The notes beneath the pieces were generated by a model. It saw only the letters and a program-made list of their open reading frames with translations, ran no database searches and was not told the origin of the DNA. The position numbers were made by a program, and so were the translations under genes. A stretch of DNA of 64,000 nucleotides, from contig NC_051097.1 of NCBI RefSeq assembly GCF_901709675.1, positions 8,842,039 through 8,906,038 of the forward strand, given 5' to 3'. This DNA comes from Syngnathus acus (Eukaryota; Chordata; Actinopteri; Syngnathiformes; Syngnathidae). Position 1 is the first letter of the stretch. Each line of letters starts with the position of its first letter. This document shows, piece after piece, positions 51,301 through 61,225 of this stretch.

Positions 51301-54300
51301 ATCATGTCATTATTTTTAGATTTAATGGGATGGCTGAGTTGGTTTTCACAGAAGATAAAATAAAAATATATGCCAGTGAGTTCTTATTTGTTGCCCCACC
51401 ATTTGTGTTCAAATATGCTTAACGTTTACAACACCGTGACCCCGATGCTATTCATTAACCCATGGATGGGGGTTCCCATAACTCGTTAGCATTCAGCTAA
51501 CCACATTTTCCAACTTCTGGGACATTAGCGGTTCCAATCCTTTCCCGCACAGCTACTGGAGTCAGTCGCGAAAAAAAAATGTTGGAATGCCTCAATGATC
51601 CAAGAATCAAATCCCATCAAAGAGGTTAGCCGTCGGCTAGTTGGTCTCCTTATTTCCATCCAGCCAGCGCAAGCTACACCACAATCACATTAAACGAGCC
51701 ATCTGTGCTGCAGGCTATGTTTTATAGTATTCTGTACTAAACCCAAAGTTTACGCCTTGTGTTTATTGTGCATCGCTATAATTACTTTTCTCAATAACGT
51801 ATCCGGCTTTCAAAAGCTTCATTAGCTTACTGCGATTATAATATGCTGTGTGATTCAGTGCCATTGTTTGGCTCTTGACTGTGACTTTTGTTCCACCCAC
51901 GTTGCTATTGTATTTCACTTCATCTGTACATTTTTTTTGTTTTTAACCTTAGGAGGAATGGGAGCACGATGACACGATTCTTACTTTGTGAAGTATTCTC
52001 TTCTCATGTCCTCCTGCTTCTGTTTACTCTTGGGGATGAGACTTGGCTTCTTGAATTTGGCATGTTTGGATGCCCTGGTGTTGTCTCAGGCATCAGTTCG
52101 GGTTACATATTTGTTTTTGGGTACTGGCAGCAGAACAACATCCACAGAATGAACACGCTCACCTCTCTGCATATCTGAACCTGTAGGCTAGTGCCATTTT
52201 GGAACATTATGCGATGCATGCAGCCAATTTTTTTTTTTTTTATGTCTCTCTTCGCACTTTGCCTTTGATTGACAGCCCGAGGGCTAGGGCGGTATTACCA
52301 TAGTTATCTCACTCCGCCACATGGCCGACAGCACTCACAGCGACCGAAGACACCTCCCCATGCCTCTCAACCAATAGTCTTCATTTGTAAAAGGCCATAT
52401 TCGTCACACCTGTAAAGCAGAAAATGGTCCTTACTAAATTAAGTGGATCATCATATACATATATATGAGTGGAACTTTGTTGCGTCACTGCAATCCTTTT
52501 GTTTGTGTGTTCTTCAGATTCTCACGGGATGGACCTGTTCGCAGTGGCCGTCCACGAGTTCGGGCACGCCATCGGACTGGTCCACACCTCGGCCATGGAG
52601 TCCATCATGAGACCGTACTACCAGGGTCCGGTTGGAGACCCTCTGAAGTACGACTTACCTTATGAGGACAAAGTCCGCGTCTGGCAGCTCTACGGTACGA
52701 CTCTCAGTTAGCTTTCCATTTAATAGTCATTTTATTCACAGAATGACGCTGAATTAGCTTCACTTGAAATTTCTATGAATGCTATTTTCGCTTTCTCCTG
52801 GTGTCTCAACGTGTTTTCCAATTAGTCTCGGTGAGTGCTAGAATCAATAGTTCTATCCTATGTCCTTTTCAGGTGTCAGAGATTCGGTTTCTCACACCAC
52901 TCAACCCGGTAACCCCTCCCAGACAGCAGAACCTCCGGTCCTGCTGGACCTCCCGGAAAACAGATCGTCGGTTTTGTAAGCCGGAGCCGCCTCGCCTTTA
53001 ATGCAACTTTTCTCCTTGTGGGTGTCAGAGACATGACCTTGAAATCCAAACAGGAAGTGGCGGCTTAAAATAAATTTGCACGCAAGCGACGGCACAAATC
53101 ACAGTCAAGTTGTTTATTTGATCTTGTCTGCAATATTGTAAGCAGTGAAAGGCGGCGATTGATTTGTAAAAGGACCAAAATAAAGACTGGAAGTGAGTCA
53201 GCGTTTGCCCGTACTTTTGCAGATACAGTCAGTGAATAACAGGGCCAATGACCGCTGTTGGTATTCTTTTGAAAAGCGACAATTGGGACGAGATGAATAG
53301 CAGCCTTTTCAGCAGGCCATGCGTCACTACCACAATTGCGTTTTGATATGGTAATTATTTGTTAAGTCCTGTTCGAGTTATAAGCCTCGATTGGAGTGAC
53401 GCATGTGTATAACAGCACAACTCCATTTTAATTAAAATCAAAAGAATGTGGAGCCCCCTAGGAATCAATCAGAGGAGGAAATCTCGTTTCCTCTCGATAA
53501 TTAGCTTTTTTCCCCCTGAGGTAGGGAACCTGCCTCTTTCATTACCAAGGTCTCAATCTTAGACCACTAGACGGCAGTGTTGTGTCAAAAGCAGCCGTGA
53601 AAGGACTTATGTGTTTGTTTATATTAGGAGAGCTGGCTCCCTCTCACAGTGGCAGCCCTGTGGGTCTAACGAATTCATCATTGGCAGGCCAAACACGTCA
53701 CTACTTGAAATCACTTATTATCCCAGTGGATAAATGCACTTGGGGGGGGGTGAGCGAGCTTGTCAGTGTGAGAGCAGCTCAGCTTAGCCTTTCGAATTGA
53801 ACCAGACACGTCCACTCGCACGCATCTCACATGACTGCATTTTTTTTTTTGTTTGAATCAAATTGCGGCTTCTATTTATTATCCCCCCCCCCCTTCTCAT
53901 TTCTTTGGACACTTCCTTCCTTCATTGTTTGTCACACAGGCTGGTACGAGATTTCCCAGACAGATGCGCCGGCCACTTTGATGCCGTTGCCCAAATCCGA
54001 GGGGAGGCCTTCTTTTTCAAAGGTACTTAAACCTCAAAGGAGCGTGTGTGTACAAGACAAGCAGACGGATGGGCCCGACGGATCACGGAGGAAGAGACTA
54101 AAAAAAAAAAAAAAGAGGTGAAAGGAGATAAATTGAAAGGAAGAGACACGGTTGTGGGCGCAGAGTGGGCGATTGGGCAATCAATAGGAAGCCAAGTGAT
54201 GTGTTGCTCCCAGCACGCGTTGAATTTAATGCTCTGAACAAAATACTCCAACAGGCACAAGGCTGGCTTTAGACGTATTATCTCTTTAATGCCCAATGTG

Positions 54301-57081
54301 CTTTTGCTTGCTCATTAGCTGCTGACTAAAAAAAAAAAAAGGGTTTAATAAGTTCATACTGCATTTATTAACACAAGAGATATTGAAAGGAAAGCCTCTT
54401 CATCAAAAAAGAGAGTTGCTAAAGCTAATTAAAAAAAGAATACGGGTTAAATAAGGATAGCAAAATAAGTGGATAAAAAGATCCAATTTGAAGTTCCAAG
54501 CTAATACTGACTTAATTCTGTGGCAGGAAAATACTTTTGGCGTCTAACGCGAGAGAAGAACCTGGTGTCTCTGCGGCCGGCTCAGATCCATCGTTTCTGG
54601 AGAGGCCTTCCGCCCAGCGTCGACAGCGTGGACGCCGTTTACGAGAGGCCCGGAGATCACAAAATCATCTTTTTTAAAGGTGCGGCGCTCAAAGGTTGAG
54701 GGGATCACAGGGCGGCTCTTGTAATGACAATTTAGAAACTTCCGTTGAACACAAATTCACAAAGTCACACCATATTAGAGATGTTTTAATCTGTATCCAT
54801 CTTGTCTAGGTCTCAAATACTGGGTATTTAAAGACAATATTGTGGAGGAGGGCTACCCGCGTCCAATCAGCGACTTCGGTCTACCTTTGGAAGGCGTTGA
54901 CGCGGCCTTTGTGTGGCTCCATAACGAGAAGACCTACTTCTTCAAGGACAGCCGCTACTGGCGCTATGACGACCATCTGAGACGGATGGATCTGGGTTAC
55001 CCCAAAGATAGCACGCTGTGGAAAGGGCTGCCCCCGCATCTGGATGACGCCATGAGGTGGTCCGACGGTGAGGGTCGATTATTTTAGCCATTAGGTTCTT
55101 GTAGCATCAGTGGCGAATGCAAAGCTACAAAGTTCACAGGCGTCTTGAAGTTAGTTGTAGCATTTAGCCAGTCGACAACCTTTGCGTTCTGTTTACGGGA
55201 TTGATTCCTCTGATGAGATTAACCTTTAATAAGGCATTTGTGGCTCTTCAGACCTGGCACGAGAAGAAGTAATTAGCAGGAGGTGCTCTCGGGCTCTTTT
55301 GCTTATTTTGGACTAGCTCGCCAGTGAAGTAAAGTTCAACTCGGGTGTTCATCGGAGCACGCTGTGTCTAAATATTTGCCAGCTCCAGTTTGCTGATGTT
55401 TTTGAAAAGGAGAGCGAGCCAGACGAAAATTAAAAGGGATTAGACACCTGCAGGATAAGCGACGATTGTTGGAAAATGGCGGCTTAGTGTGATTTAGCAT
55501 GATTGTGTATGTATTTATGAATTGTATAATATGTTGTCTGTTTTCTTGTCATTTCTGGTACATTGATGAGGGACACCAGATGGAAATGAGCTCACCCTGC
55601 ATATATTTTCCTAATTAAGGTCATTTGCACCTCGTCCCTGCCAAATAACCTGGAAAAAAAATTCTATTTAGAACACTGCCCTGTTCAATTAGATTTTATC
55701 ATGGTTGCCATTTGACACAGATGAATTCACTTTGAATTATTTCCTATGATGACATTTTGCAATGACAATCTGACCTTTGACACATATGGATTCCAACAAA
55801 CACTGATATTATGAAAGAAAGCATGTTGCGCATTGTTTGTCAAACGTTATTTATATTTTACATTGACAAAAAATCACAGCCGCACGTTTTGAGAACGATT
55901 GATTCCAGCCCTGTCACCATACAGCGAGATAGATGAACACAAATAAATTATTTGGAGTAAATAGATCATTTTCAGAGCAATTAAGTTCAACTGGATCATT
56001 TCCAACGGCGGTCTACACTGGTTGGGAATCACCAACTCAGAGTGTATCAATGTAAGCATACATTCATTTATACTTGGCGAAGGGAATTTGAGGCCAATGG
56101 AGTTGTTAATCTGCCTTCAGGTTGATTCATGAACGCGGGGTAAAGCGATAACGAAAGCAGTGAGGAGCTACTAATACGGAGGTAGAGGGAGCATCGTCAT
56201 GACAGCGTGCGCATTAATTACAAAACGCTTGTGCCTCCACTTACTCCTTGAATTACTCCCACGATCAAGCTTGTAATGCAAAACGCTTGAAATGAATGGA
56301 AAGGCCATTCATTTGTGTGCACCTTCTGGTGTGGGATCCTTGTGGCCACTAGACGGCACAACGATGACTCTTACAACTGCTCAGTAAGCCGTAGTCATTA
56401 TTTTCAGAGAGGATAAAGAATATATGCCTGTGAAGTTCTGTTATAGTTTGCCTGAGTTGCAATTAAGGGTTTTAAAAATGCGACATTGATGTTTTTTGAT
56501 CGCCCGCCTATTGTGTTTTGTTGTTTTTTAGCATTAAGCTAGCTGCATTGTTTGTTAGCATTAAGCTAGCTGATCGGTTTTCTACATTACTGCATTTCAA
56601 TGGTGTTTATTTCGGAGATGGAACTTTGTTTAAAAACATTGAGAACCGCTTCGTTCCAGCCATGTATTATTTACTTGCACCTTTTCTGCATCATATGCCC
56701 GAAGGCTGTTTCCGAGAAATTTCACTGAATCTGCCGTTGCTTTTCCCCGGTGCAGGTTCGTCGTACTTTTTCAAAGGGAAGGAGTACTGGCGCGTTCCGA
56801 ACAGCGACATGGAGGTGGAGGCCGACTACCCGCGCCTCATCGCCAAGGACTGGCTGCTGTGCACCGACATGCAGTCGGACTCGCCGGGCGCCGAAGCCAA
56901 GAGCACCGAGAGCCGGGTCAACGCGCACCCTCACCCGGACCACGCCGAGAACGGCTACGAGGTGTGCTCCTGCACCTCGGACGGCGCCTCGCCTTCGGGG
57001 GCCCGGCCCTCCCCGTCCCCCTTGTGGCTCCTGCTGCCCCTCTGGACGCTCACGCTAGCCCTCCGACCTCTCCAACTATGA
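24292..57081 (+). CDS. mmp17: Matrix metalloproteinase-17 (MT4-MMP), GPI-anchored; complete, ten coding exons
   Basis: Joined coding exons: 24292-24375, 43566-43698, 44137-44272, 48539-48825, 52518-52694, 52873-52975, 53940-54022, 54527-54679, 54810-55067, 56756-57081 (1740 bases, 579 residues; human is about 600). All introns are GT-AG and phases agree. Seen: hydrophobic signal peptide (about 1-17), propeptide with cysteine switch PRCSLPD (83-89, Cys85), furin site RRKR (99-102), catalytic domain with structural zinc ligands H172, D174, H187, H201 and [11 protein letters not shown] (H226, H230, H236, base E227) with Met-turn M244, a Pro/Ser-rich hinge (about 273-310, NRS sequon at 302), hemopexin domain closed by C316 and C507, then a CSC segment (542-544) and a hydrophobic C-tail (561-579) without a cytoplasmic tail. 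This is the GPI-type layout, and the MT-loop of transmembrane MT-MMPs is absent. Family knowledge: a cell-surface zinc endopeptidase. Teleosts can have a and b paralogues; which one this is cannot be settled here. Confidence 0.95.
24557..24760 (-). repeat. Fish dispersed repeat, degenerate, reverse copy
   Basis: ATCATCCATCCATCATTTAT, then an ACTTGTACTC segment, TTGGTCGCCGGTCAATCACG and TCACATTCACACCTATTGAC follow the order of the body of the repeat (GGAT tail, CAGGGTGTA-type box, TGGC-GACC box, GTGAATGTGAG box) read backwards. Confidence 0.55.
29688..29987. mobile_element. hAT-like MITE, 300 bp, with perfect target duplication
   Basis: The ends CAGAGGCGTAGCCA and TGGCTACGCCTCTG are exact inverted repeats. 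They are flanked by identical 8-bp direct repeats CCATGAAA (29680-29687 and 29988-29995). The interior is AT-rich with T-runs on the right and ends in a GC-rich part (GGGGCGCCGCCCCGGC). No transposase is encoded, so movement must have used a hAT transposase elsewhere. The perfect duplication suggests a fairly recent insertion. Confidence 0.92.
33083..33165 (+). repeat. Fish dispersed repeat, forward fragment
   Basis: GTTTCTAATCTTGCC, then GTGGCGTTTGGATGTTCTTC and CCGTGCTCGTCTGAGTTTTC follow the typical body of the repeat (GGAGTTTGCATGTTCTCCCC, GTGC..GGGTTTTCTCCGG) with substitutions. Confidence 0.6.
34418..34493 (+). repeat. ATT/GTT trinucleotide repeat
   Basis: Interrupted TTA and TTG units. 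Non-coding, in intron 1. Confidence 0.95.
35339..35364 (+). repeat. (TG)13 microsatellite
   Basis: Thirteen TG units in intron 1. Confidence 0.95.
35757..36000 (+). repeat. Tandem duplication, two units of about 122 bp
   Basis: Units begin at about 35757 and 35878 with CGATTAATCGATT and share GATGGGCATAACAATTGAT-type, GCTGTGATAACATGACCG and GTTCTGCTAGCAT blocks, with small indels. A truncated third copy of the head lies at about 35721-35756. A related ATTAATCGATTAATCGACAA motif occurs near 26046, so it is part of a dispersed family. Confidence 0.8.
38625..38646 (+). repeat. (AC)11 microsatellite
   Basis: Eleven AC units in intron 1. Confidence 0.95.
42915..42970 (+). repeat. 56-bp block shared with 11613-11668
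   Basis: Same block as at 11613, with two substitutions, again placed directly before a GGAT array. Just to its left lies a G-run (42897-42906). Confidence 0.85.
42969..43533 (+). repeat. Compound GGAT / CTTGA satellite
   Basis: About 560 bases in which blocks of GGAT alternate with blocks of CTTGA (about 43051-43105, 43144-43180, 43230-43242, 43346-43380, 43447-43456) joined by ACATGGAT. The pattern TGGAAG(T/C)AAGGATGG recurs, showing that block pairs were copied as larger units. It ends 32 bases before mmp17 exon 2. Confidence 0.97.
43566..43698 (+). CDS. mmp17: mmp17 exon 2: propeptide
   Basis: The exon encodes [11 protein letters not shown] onward, the conserved start of the MMP propeptide, followed by [14 protein letters not shown] and an MQKFGGL helix. 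It begins in phase 0 after TTCAG and ends one base into a codon at a GTGCGT donor. The acceptor lies about 32 bases after a long GGAT/CTTGA array. Confidence 0.95.
44137..44272 (+). CDS. mmp17: mmp17 exon 3: cysteine switch and furin site
   Basis: The exon carries PRCSLPD, whose cysteine caps the catalytic zinc in the latent enzyme, and GRRKRS, a proprotein-convertase site, then [11 protein letters not shown] at the start of the mature enzyme. Ser rather than Gly follows the switch cysteine, as in human MMP17. The acceptor is CCTCAG and the donor GTATTC. Confidence 0.95.
45442..45515 (-). repeat. Fish dispersed repeat, reverse fragment
   Basis: CATCCATCCTTCCTC, ATACTGCTTATCCCGGTCAA and GGTCACTGAGAGTTGGAG match the 'rear end' of the repeat (GGAT tail, AGCGG box, GGGTC..GCTGGAG). 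Confidence 0.6.
46581..46700 (+). repeat. AT-rich tandem duplication (about 60 bp)
   Basis: Both units end in AAATTACACATCAGA (46626-46640 and 46686-46700) and begin with T-run plus a CT(G/C)(A/T)AATTAAATTT stretch. Confidence 0.75.
46820..46985 (-). repeat. Fish dispersed repeat, reverse copy
   Basis: TTTATCCTGCTCAGGATTGC, TGGGAGCTGGAACCTTTCCC and AGTTGACTTTGGGC, then CAGTCAGTCACAGTGCACAT and ATTCACATTCCC, keep the order of the repeat body read backwards (GGCTCCAGC..GCC box, then GTGAATGTGAG-like box). Confidence 0.65.
48539..48825 (+). CDS. mmp17: mmp17 exon 4: catalytic domain, first part
   Basis: The exon encodes VRTFPKDS through [11 protein letters not shown], including [16 protein letters not shown] with the structural zinc and calcium ligands (H172, D174, H187, H201). 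The first base completes Arg118 from exon 3. Acceptor TCTCAG, donor GTAGGG. Two frames other than the true one are also open here but are shadows. Confidence 0.96.
48826..52517 (+). other. mmp17: mmp17 intron 4
   Basis: A 3.7-kb AT-rich intron. Apart from homopolymer runs I see no repeat, RNA gene or exon in it. Confidence 0.85.
52518..52694 (+). CDS. mmp17: mmp17 exon 5: catalytic zinc site
   Basis: The exon encodes [23 protein letters not shown] followed by [14 protein letters not shown] and ends in VWQLYG. It holds all three catalytic zinc histidines, the general-base glutamate and the Met-turn. Acceptor TTCAG, donor GTACGA. Confidence 0.97.
52873..52975 (+). CDS. mmp17: mmp17 exon 6: hinge
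   Basis: The exon gives a Pro/Ser/Thr-rich linker between catalytic and hemopexin domains, starting [13 protein letters not shown] and holding an N-glycosylation sequon (NRS, residue 302) that is also present in human MMP17. It is poorly conserved, as expected for a hinge. It ends two bases into a codon at GTAAGC. Confidence 0.92.
52976..53939 (+). other. mmp17: mmp17 intron 6
   Basis: A 964-base intron holding a CTCF-like core CCACTAGACGGCAG at 53564-53577 and a C-run plus pyrimidine tract before the acceptor. No exon was seen. Confidence 0.8.
53940..54022 (+). CDS. mmp17: mmp17 exon 7: start of hemopexin domain
   Basis: Read in the frame set by exon 6, it gives [20 protein letters not shown] and EAFFFK. 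C316 is the first of the two cysteines that close the hemopexin propeller, and [16 protein letters not shown] is the conserved first blade. Acceptor CACAG, donor GTACTT. Confidence 0.95.
54023..54526 (+). other. mmp17: mmp17 intron 7
   Basis: A 504-base intron with A-rich runs (54100-54113, 54328-54340). Nothing else was recognised. Confidence 0.8.
54527..54679 (+). CDS. mmp17: mmp17 exon 8: hemopexin blades
   Basis: The exon encodes [20 protein letters not shown] through [18 protein letters not shown], matching hemopexin blade repeats (FFKG..YW pattern across the exon joins). The acceptor is GGCAG and the donor GTGCGG; phase 1 at both ends. Confidence 0.95.
54810..55067 (+). CDS. mmp17: mmp17 exon 9: hemopexin blades
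   Basis: The exon encodes [20 protein letters not shown] through [10 protein letters not shown], with two further blade motifs ([20 protein letters not shown]). The preceding intron is only 130 bases. Acceptor GTCTAG, donor GTGAGG, phase 1 at both ends. Confidence 0.96.
55068..56755 (+). other. mmp17: mmp17 intron 9
   Basis: A 1.7-kb intron with a CTCF-like core CCACTAGACGGCAC (56346-56359) and, near the acceptor, a short direct repeat TTAGCATTAAGCTAGCTG (starting about 56528 and 56556). No exon was seen. Confidence 0.8.
56756..57081 (+). CDS. mmp17: mmp17 exon 10: last blade, GPI-anchor signal, stop
   Basis: The exon starts [17 protein letters not shown], reaches DWLLC with C507 (partner of C316), then a variable stalk, [11 protein letters not shown], a Pro/Ser linker and a hydrophobic tail ([13 protein letters not shown]) that stops eight residues after its last leucine-rich stretch. 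A small-residue cluster near residues 546-553 is the likely GPI attachment site. The exon is much richer in GC than its surroundings. The open frame extends about 240 bases upstream into the intron, but the AG acceptor at 56754-56755 and phase fix the start. Confidence 0.95.
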
Positions 57082-57891
57082 TGCCAAAACACAGGAAGTA
57101 CTTAAGACTCACTGGTGGACATCCAGTTTCCGTTCAACACGGGACATTCTCTTTATGAGTACTAAAGGCTGTACTTTTTATTCTTGTTTCACTCTTATTT
57201 ATTTCTCAAGCCATGAGAGAAACATTTCTCTAAAAGCCTTGCAGTATACATTGTGCATACTGTACAGTTAGCATACAGGTGGACTTCAATCCGTTCTTAA
57301 TGACAAAGGTAGTTGATGCTTTAAAAAGAAGATGACACGAGCAGCTGTGTAAAGATGTGAAGTTACATGAAATATAGCAAGGAGGGACATTTAGAATGTA
57401 GACACACAAAGTAAAGGAACAGTTTGACCTTTATCAAAAGACAATTACTAAATCCAATTAATGAAAGACTGCGGGGCGGAAGACAGGAAATTATATTTGA
57501 CTTTTGGCTTTGAAGTGCCCCACCAGTTTCATTTAAGATCACTAATTAAGGTATTATTCCCCTCTAGGTACAACCAATTTCTACAAAGCCTCCAAAATTT
57601 CAAATGTTATTCAAACGTTCCTAATAGATTAACAGTGGACACAGTATTAAGAACATAATACATCCACTTATGTTCAAAAAATAGACCGCTTGTGCCTATC
57701 ACAGATTTCTATTAATTATAAAAAGTGTTAACGATGATCCATTCAAATTAAATGTTGATCGTAATGTCAATACTAATGCGCATGATTCATTTATATAGTC
57801 ACAGGTTGTTTTATTTGAGTAGACATATGCTCTCCTCGTTACAAGGAAATTAAAAGACTCCTGACATAAAAGGAAATCAAATTCTCAGTTG

Positions 57892-58034
57892 CCCATATAA
57901 GGTCATGAAAAGCTCTAGATGCCCATATAAGGACGTAATAATTTTTAATTTTCCCTATAAGTACATTGAACAGCCTCCACGTGCCTATATAAGGATATAA
58001 AAGTATTTTCCGGCCTCCGGTTGACCATATATGG
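57892..58034 (+). repeat. Degenerate 30-bp minisatellite carrying CArG boxes
   Basis: Five imperfect units begin near 57892, 57922, 57952, 57983 and 58024, each around a CC(A/T)nGG core. Units 1 and 2 have CCATATAAGG (57893-57902, 57923-57932), unit 5 has CCATATATGG (58025-58034). These three match the SRF consensus CC(A/T)6GG exactly; units 3 and 4 are off by one base or by length. Confidence 0.7.
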
Positions 58035-60633
58035 ACATTCTTACCTAATTAATGAATTTCAGGAAGAGTTTGCCACATCCCCAAATGTTCCCAATGTATT
58101 TCCAGACCACATTGTGGTGATGGCGACATATTGGGTTTTGGCAGAAGACATTTAGTTTTATCTCATGTGACAGGAGAAGCTTCCAGAAAGCATTAACCCG
58201 TGGCATTCAAGAATATTCTCGCTGACGGAGCTGAGACACCCTGACATGTATGTGACAGCTGAAAACGAACCCCGGTATGGATGTAGCGGTGAGATTGTTA
58301 GCTTTACAGGTGTCACTGGGTAGACGAACGAGCGACTTCTTCATTTTGTCTTCGTTCCTCTCGCTTGTTAGCGCGCAGAACTTTTTGTTCATGGATTGTT
58401 TTCAGTCACAGACAAAAACAAACCAGAAGCTTGGTTGTATTTTTTTTTTCTTGTGGTAATGGATGCTTCCGGTTTGTAAAGCTTTCGTCCCTTCATCGCT
58501 GAACTCATTTTGAGACCACAAGCTTGCAACTGGATTTTTTTCCCCCTCCTCATCTAACAATGGGCTGCAATTTGAAAGCTAGAAACAGGTATATTTGAAG
58601 CGTTCCTAGTGGAGTGTATATTTCAAAGTGTGTTTTATAATGTAAGGTATTTTTGTAAGAAAATAAATCTCACACTGTTTGGAGGATTATTGCTGAGACG
58701 TTTTGTTTCAGATTGCGAGGAATTTTTTGGAGAGGAAAACAAAAAAATCCAGAATTCATTCAGCAGCCTGGTGGATCTGCGAGTGGGCTGCCTGCGCTAC
58801 TGTGGGTGTGGAACTGATTTGAAATGCATGTCTTCTTTGATTTGAATGATCAGGTATATATTTCGTGTCCATATACAGTATGACGTACAGTAATTATCAC
58901 CATTTATTCCCAGCGTTACCCTCAGTTAGAGGCTCCTTCCCAGCTGCAAAGGAGCTATCGAGTTTCTTTCCATGACTTCTCACTTTAATTATCCGGCATT
59001 GACCTTACTGGCGAGGATGGTAGGCTCGAGCACGGCAATACGAAAAGGCGGGTAGAACTATTATGCTGATCAAGTCCTGAAAGTTCATTTCGCCACTGAG
59101 ACAGTTTTGCAAGAAGCGGTGACCTTCACGGTGGCGGGGAGGATGTCGCGCTGTCTCTACGTGAGAGGAGAATGCTGGATACCATTCAGCCCCAACAATC
59201 AAATTCATCAAGAAGGATGAAAGAGCAAAGAGATGTTAGCAATGTGAAGATTTGATGAACTGCACTCCAAGTTAATTATTTTTCTGAATAATTATAATAT
59301 TAATACATGGAAGAGATCATGTAATGGAGTGGTGTTGACAACCCTGCCAAATTTTAATCATTAAAAATAAAATCATCAAACATATAAAACTGACACTTGA
59401 ATTTTAAAAAAACACTCACGGACGCTGTTGGGCCCCATTCAACTCTCAATTGAATTCAGAGATATAATAGCAAAAATGAGAGAGAGTTTTTTTTTTAGAT
59501 AGCTTTCTATGAAGGAGTTTGAAGGTGGATTAGATTTAAAAAAAAGATCATGTCATTGAATGAGTGTACTGTAGTTTCCCCGCTAGGCTTCCATCTGAAA
59601 AGGCCAGCGGCATTACGATGATAGCGTCTCCGACTGTGAGCACCCGAGGCCCTTTGCACCACCTGCCACGAGCAGATATTCGAATCGGAGCAGCAAACAC
59701 AATCCATCATTGAGAGAGAAGCGCAAAACGACTAAAATATTTAAAACGGCTGAAAACGCCGGCAGAGGAAATGTCTGCGATACGGAGAGACGGTGCACTC
59801 TGAGCCAAGCACGCCAACCTTCTGACATTGTGAAACACAATCCGCCGTTTCTCGATGCATCACAGAGCGTACCGTAACTTCAATACGTGCGCGGGTGTTG
59901 CTAGCTGATGTTGACTGGTTGCTATCTGATGTCCTGTCAGCTGAGGTAACAGAGCTTGTTGATGTCAGGTTAGGTTAACTGATAGAAGTGGTCCTCCCGT
60001 GCCCTGCGTGCTGTTTCCGAAGCAATTCGACATCCCCAAGGAAATTCCCGCTCGCTACCTTGACGCCGTGTACTTATCTCCAAGTAGTTCCTAAGAGAAT
60101 GTTGTCACGGCTTCCATTCGTCGTTGGGGAAACGTGATAAATGGTACCGTGTCACAACCATTCAAGATGATTACTTTTGTTCTGCTTTATGAAGGTTTTT
60201 AGAACACTCTTATTCACTCCATCGGCCTCCGCTGGCAAAGAATTGTTTTTGTTCCAATCTAATTTCAATGTTTTAAATCATAAAAAGGGATTGGGTTGGG
60301 CCTTCGTTTGCATTAACACTTTTTTTTTTCAATGCAGTAATGTTAAACAATGTTAAGATTTATGGCAAGTACAAGTGGAGTTTTTAGATAAATATAATAT
60401 GGATAAATGCAGATAAATGACAAGCACCAAGAAAGACTAAATAGAACTCAAAAGGCTCTATAGTGGAACATACCGTAGAATATTAAGGAAGGAGTTCCTA
60501 ACTGTTGACACGTTGCTGTTTTGATTTACAATAAAGTTGAAATTGGCCCAGCAGTTAACTATTAAATGTCAATTTTTCAACAATGGCTTTAATCAGAGCT
60601 ACTTCTAAAAGAGATATTTGAGGGAGGAGGCAG

Positions 60634-60906
60634 GCAGGCAGGCAGGCAGTCATGACTTCATCCAGGCAGGCAGCCAGTCATGGCTTCATCCAGGCAGTCA
60701 TGGCTTCATCCAGGCAGTCATGGCTTCATCCAGGTAGTCATGGCTTCATCCGGGCAGTCATTGCTTCATCTGGGCAGTCATGGCTTCATCCAGGCAGTCA
60801 TGGCTTCATCCAGGCAGTCATGGCTTCATCCGGGCAGTCATGGCTTCATCCAGGCAGTCATGGCTTCATCCAGGCAGTCATGGCTTCATCCAGGCAGTCA
60901 TGGCTT
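60634..60906 (+). repeat. 20-bp minisatellite, about 13 copies
   Basis: Nearly identical units of TCATGGCTTCATCCAGGCAG follow a short GGCA run (from about 60630). Single-base variants (TTGCTTCATC, CGGGCAG, AGGTAG) mark older units. The unit length is not a multiple of three, so every forward frame stays open; the resulting Ser/His/Gly-rich ORFs are by-products. Confidence 0.95.
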
Positions 60907-61212
60907 AAAACGAACACGATGGAATTTAATAAAATCGTCAAATAAAATACTAGATGAAAAAATGTCAAAATAACTTACTTTGTCACGATGCGGTCTGTTG
61001 AAGAATTGAACCACTGCTTGCTTCAAACCTGTCGGGCTTCCGTAGAAACGTTCTTATTCCCTAGTCCCATGGAATGTTGATTGGTAAGGGTAAGAGTTGC
61101 TGGTTTCAATATACCATATTAAAAAGTATAAATATATTTTGCCTTGTAGGTTTTTTATTTACATTATTGTTCTTGATAATTTTACGCCACCCAGCAAACT
61201 CTCTGACCTAGA

Positions 61213-61225
61213 CCACTAGGTGGCA
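61213..61225 (+). promoter_or_regulatory. CTCF-like core between mmp17 and ulk1
   Basis: CCACTAGGTGGCA is a close match to the CTCF core. It sits about 350 bases upstream of the ulk1 promoter elements. Motif match only. Confidence 0.4.

Noticed and set aside
56518-56755. Extension of the last mmp17 exon 240 bases upstream in frame
   Set aside because: Hemopexin homology begins exactly at the AG acceptor at 56755, and the previous exon joins in phase; the upstream text is AT-rich intron.
60652-60973. 97-codon Ser/Gly/His repeats in two frames, looking like a repeat protein
   Set aside because: Product of the 20-bp minisatellite; the unit length is not a multiple of three and every forward frame gives the same peptide pattern.
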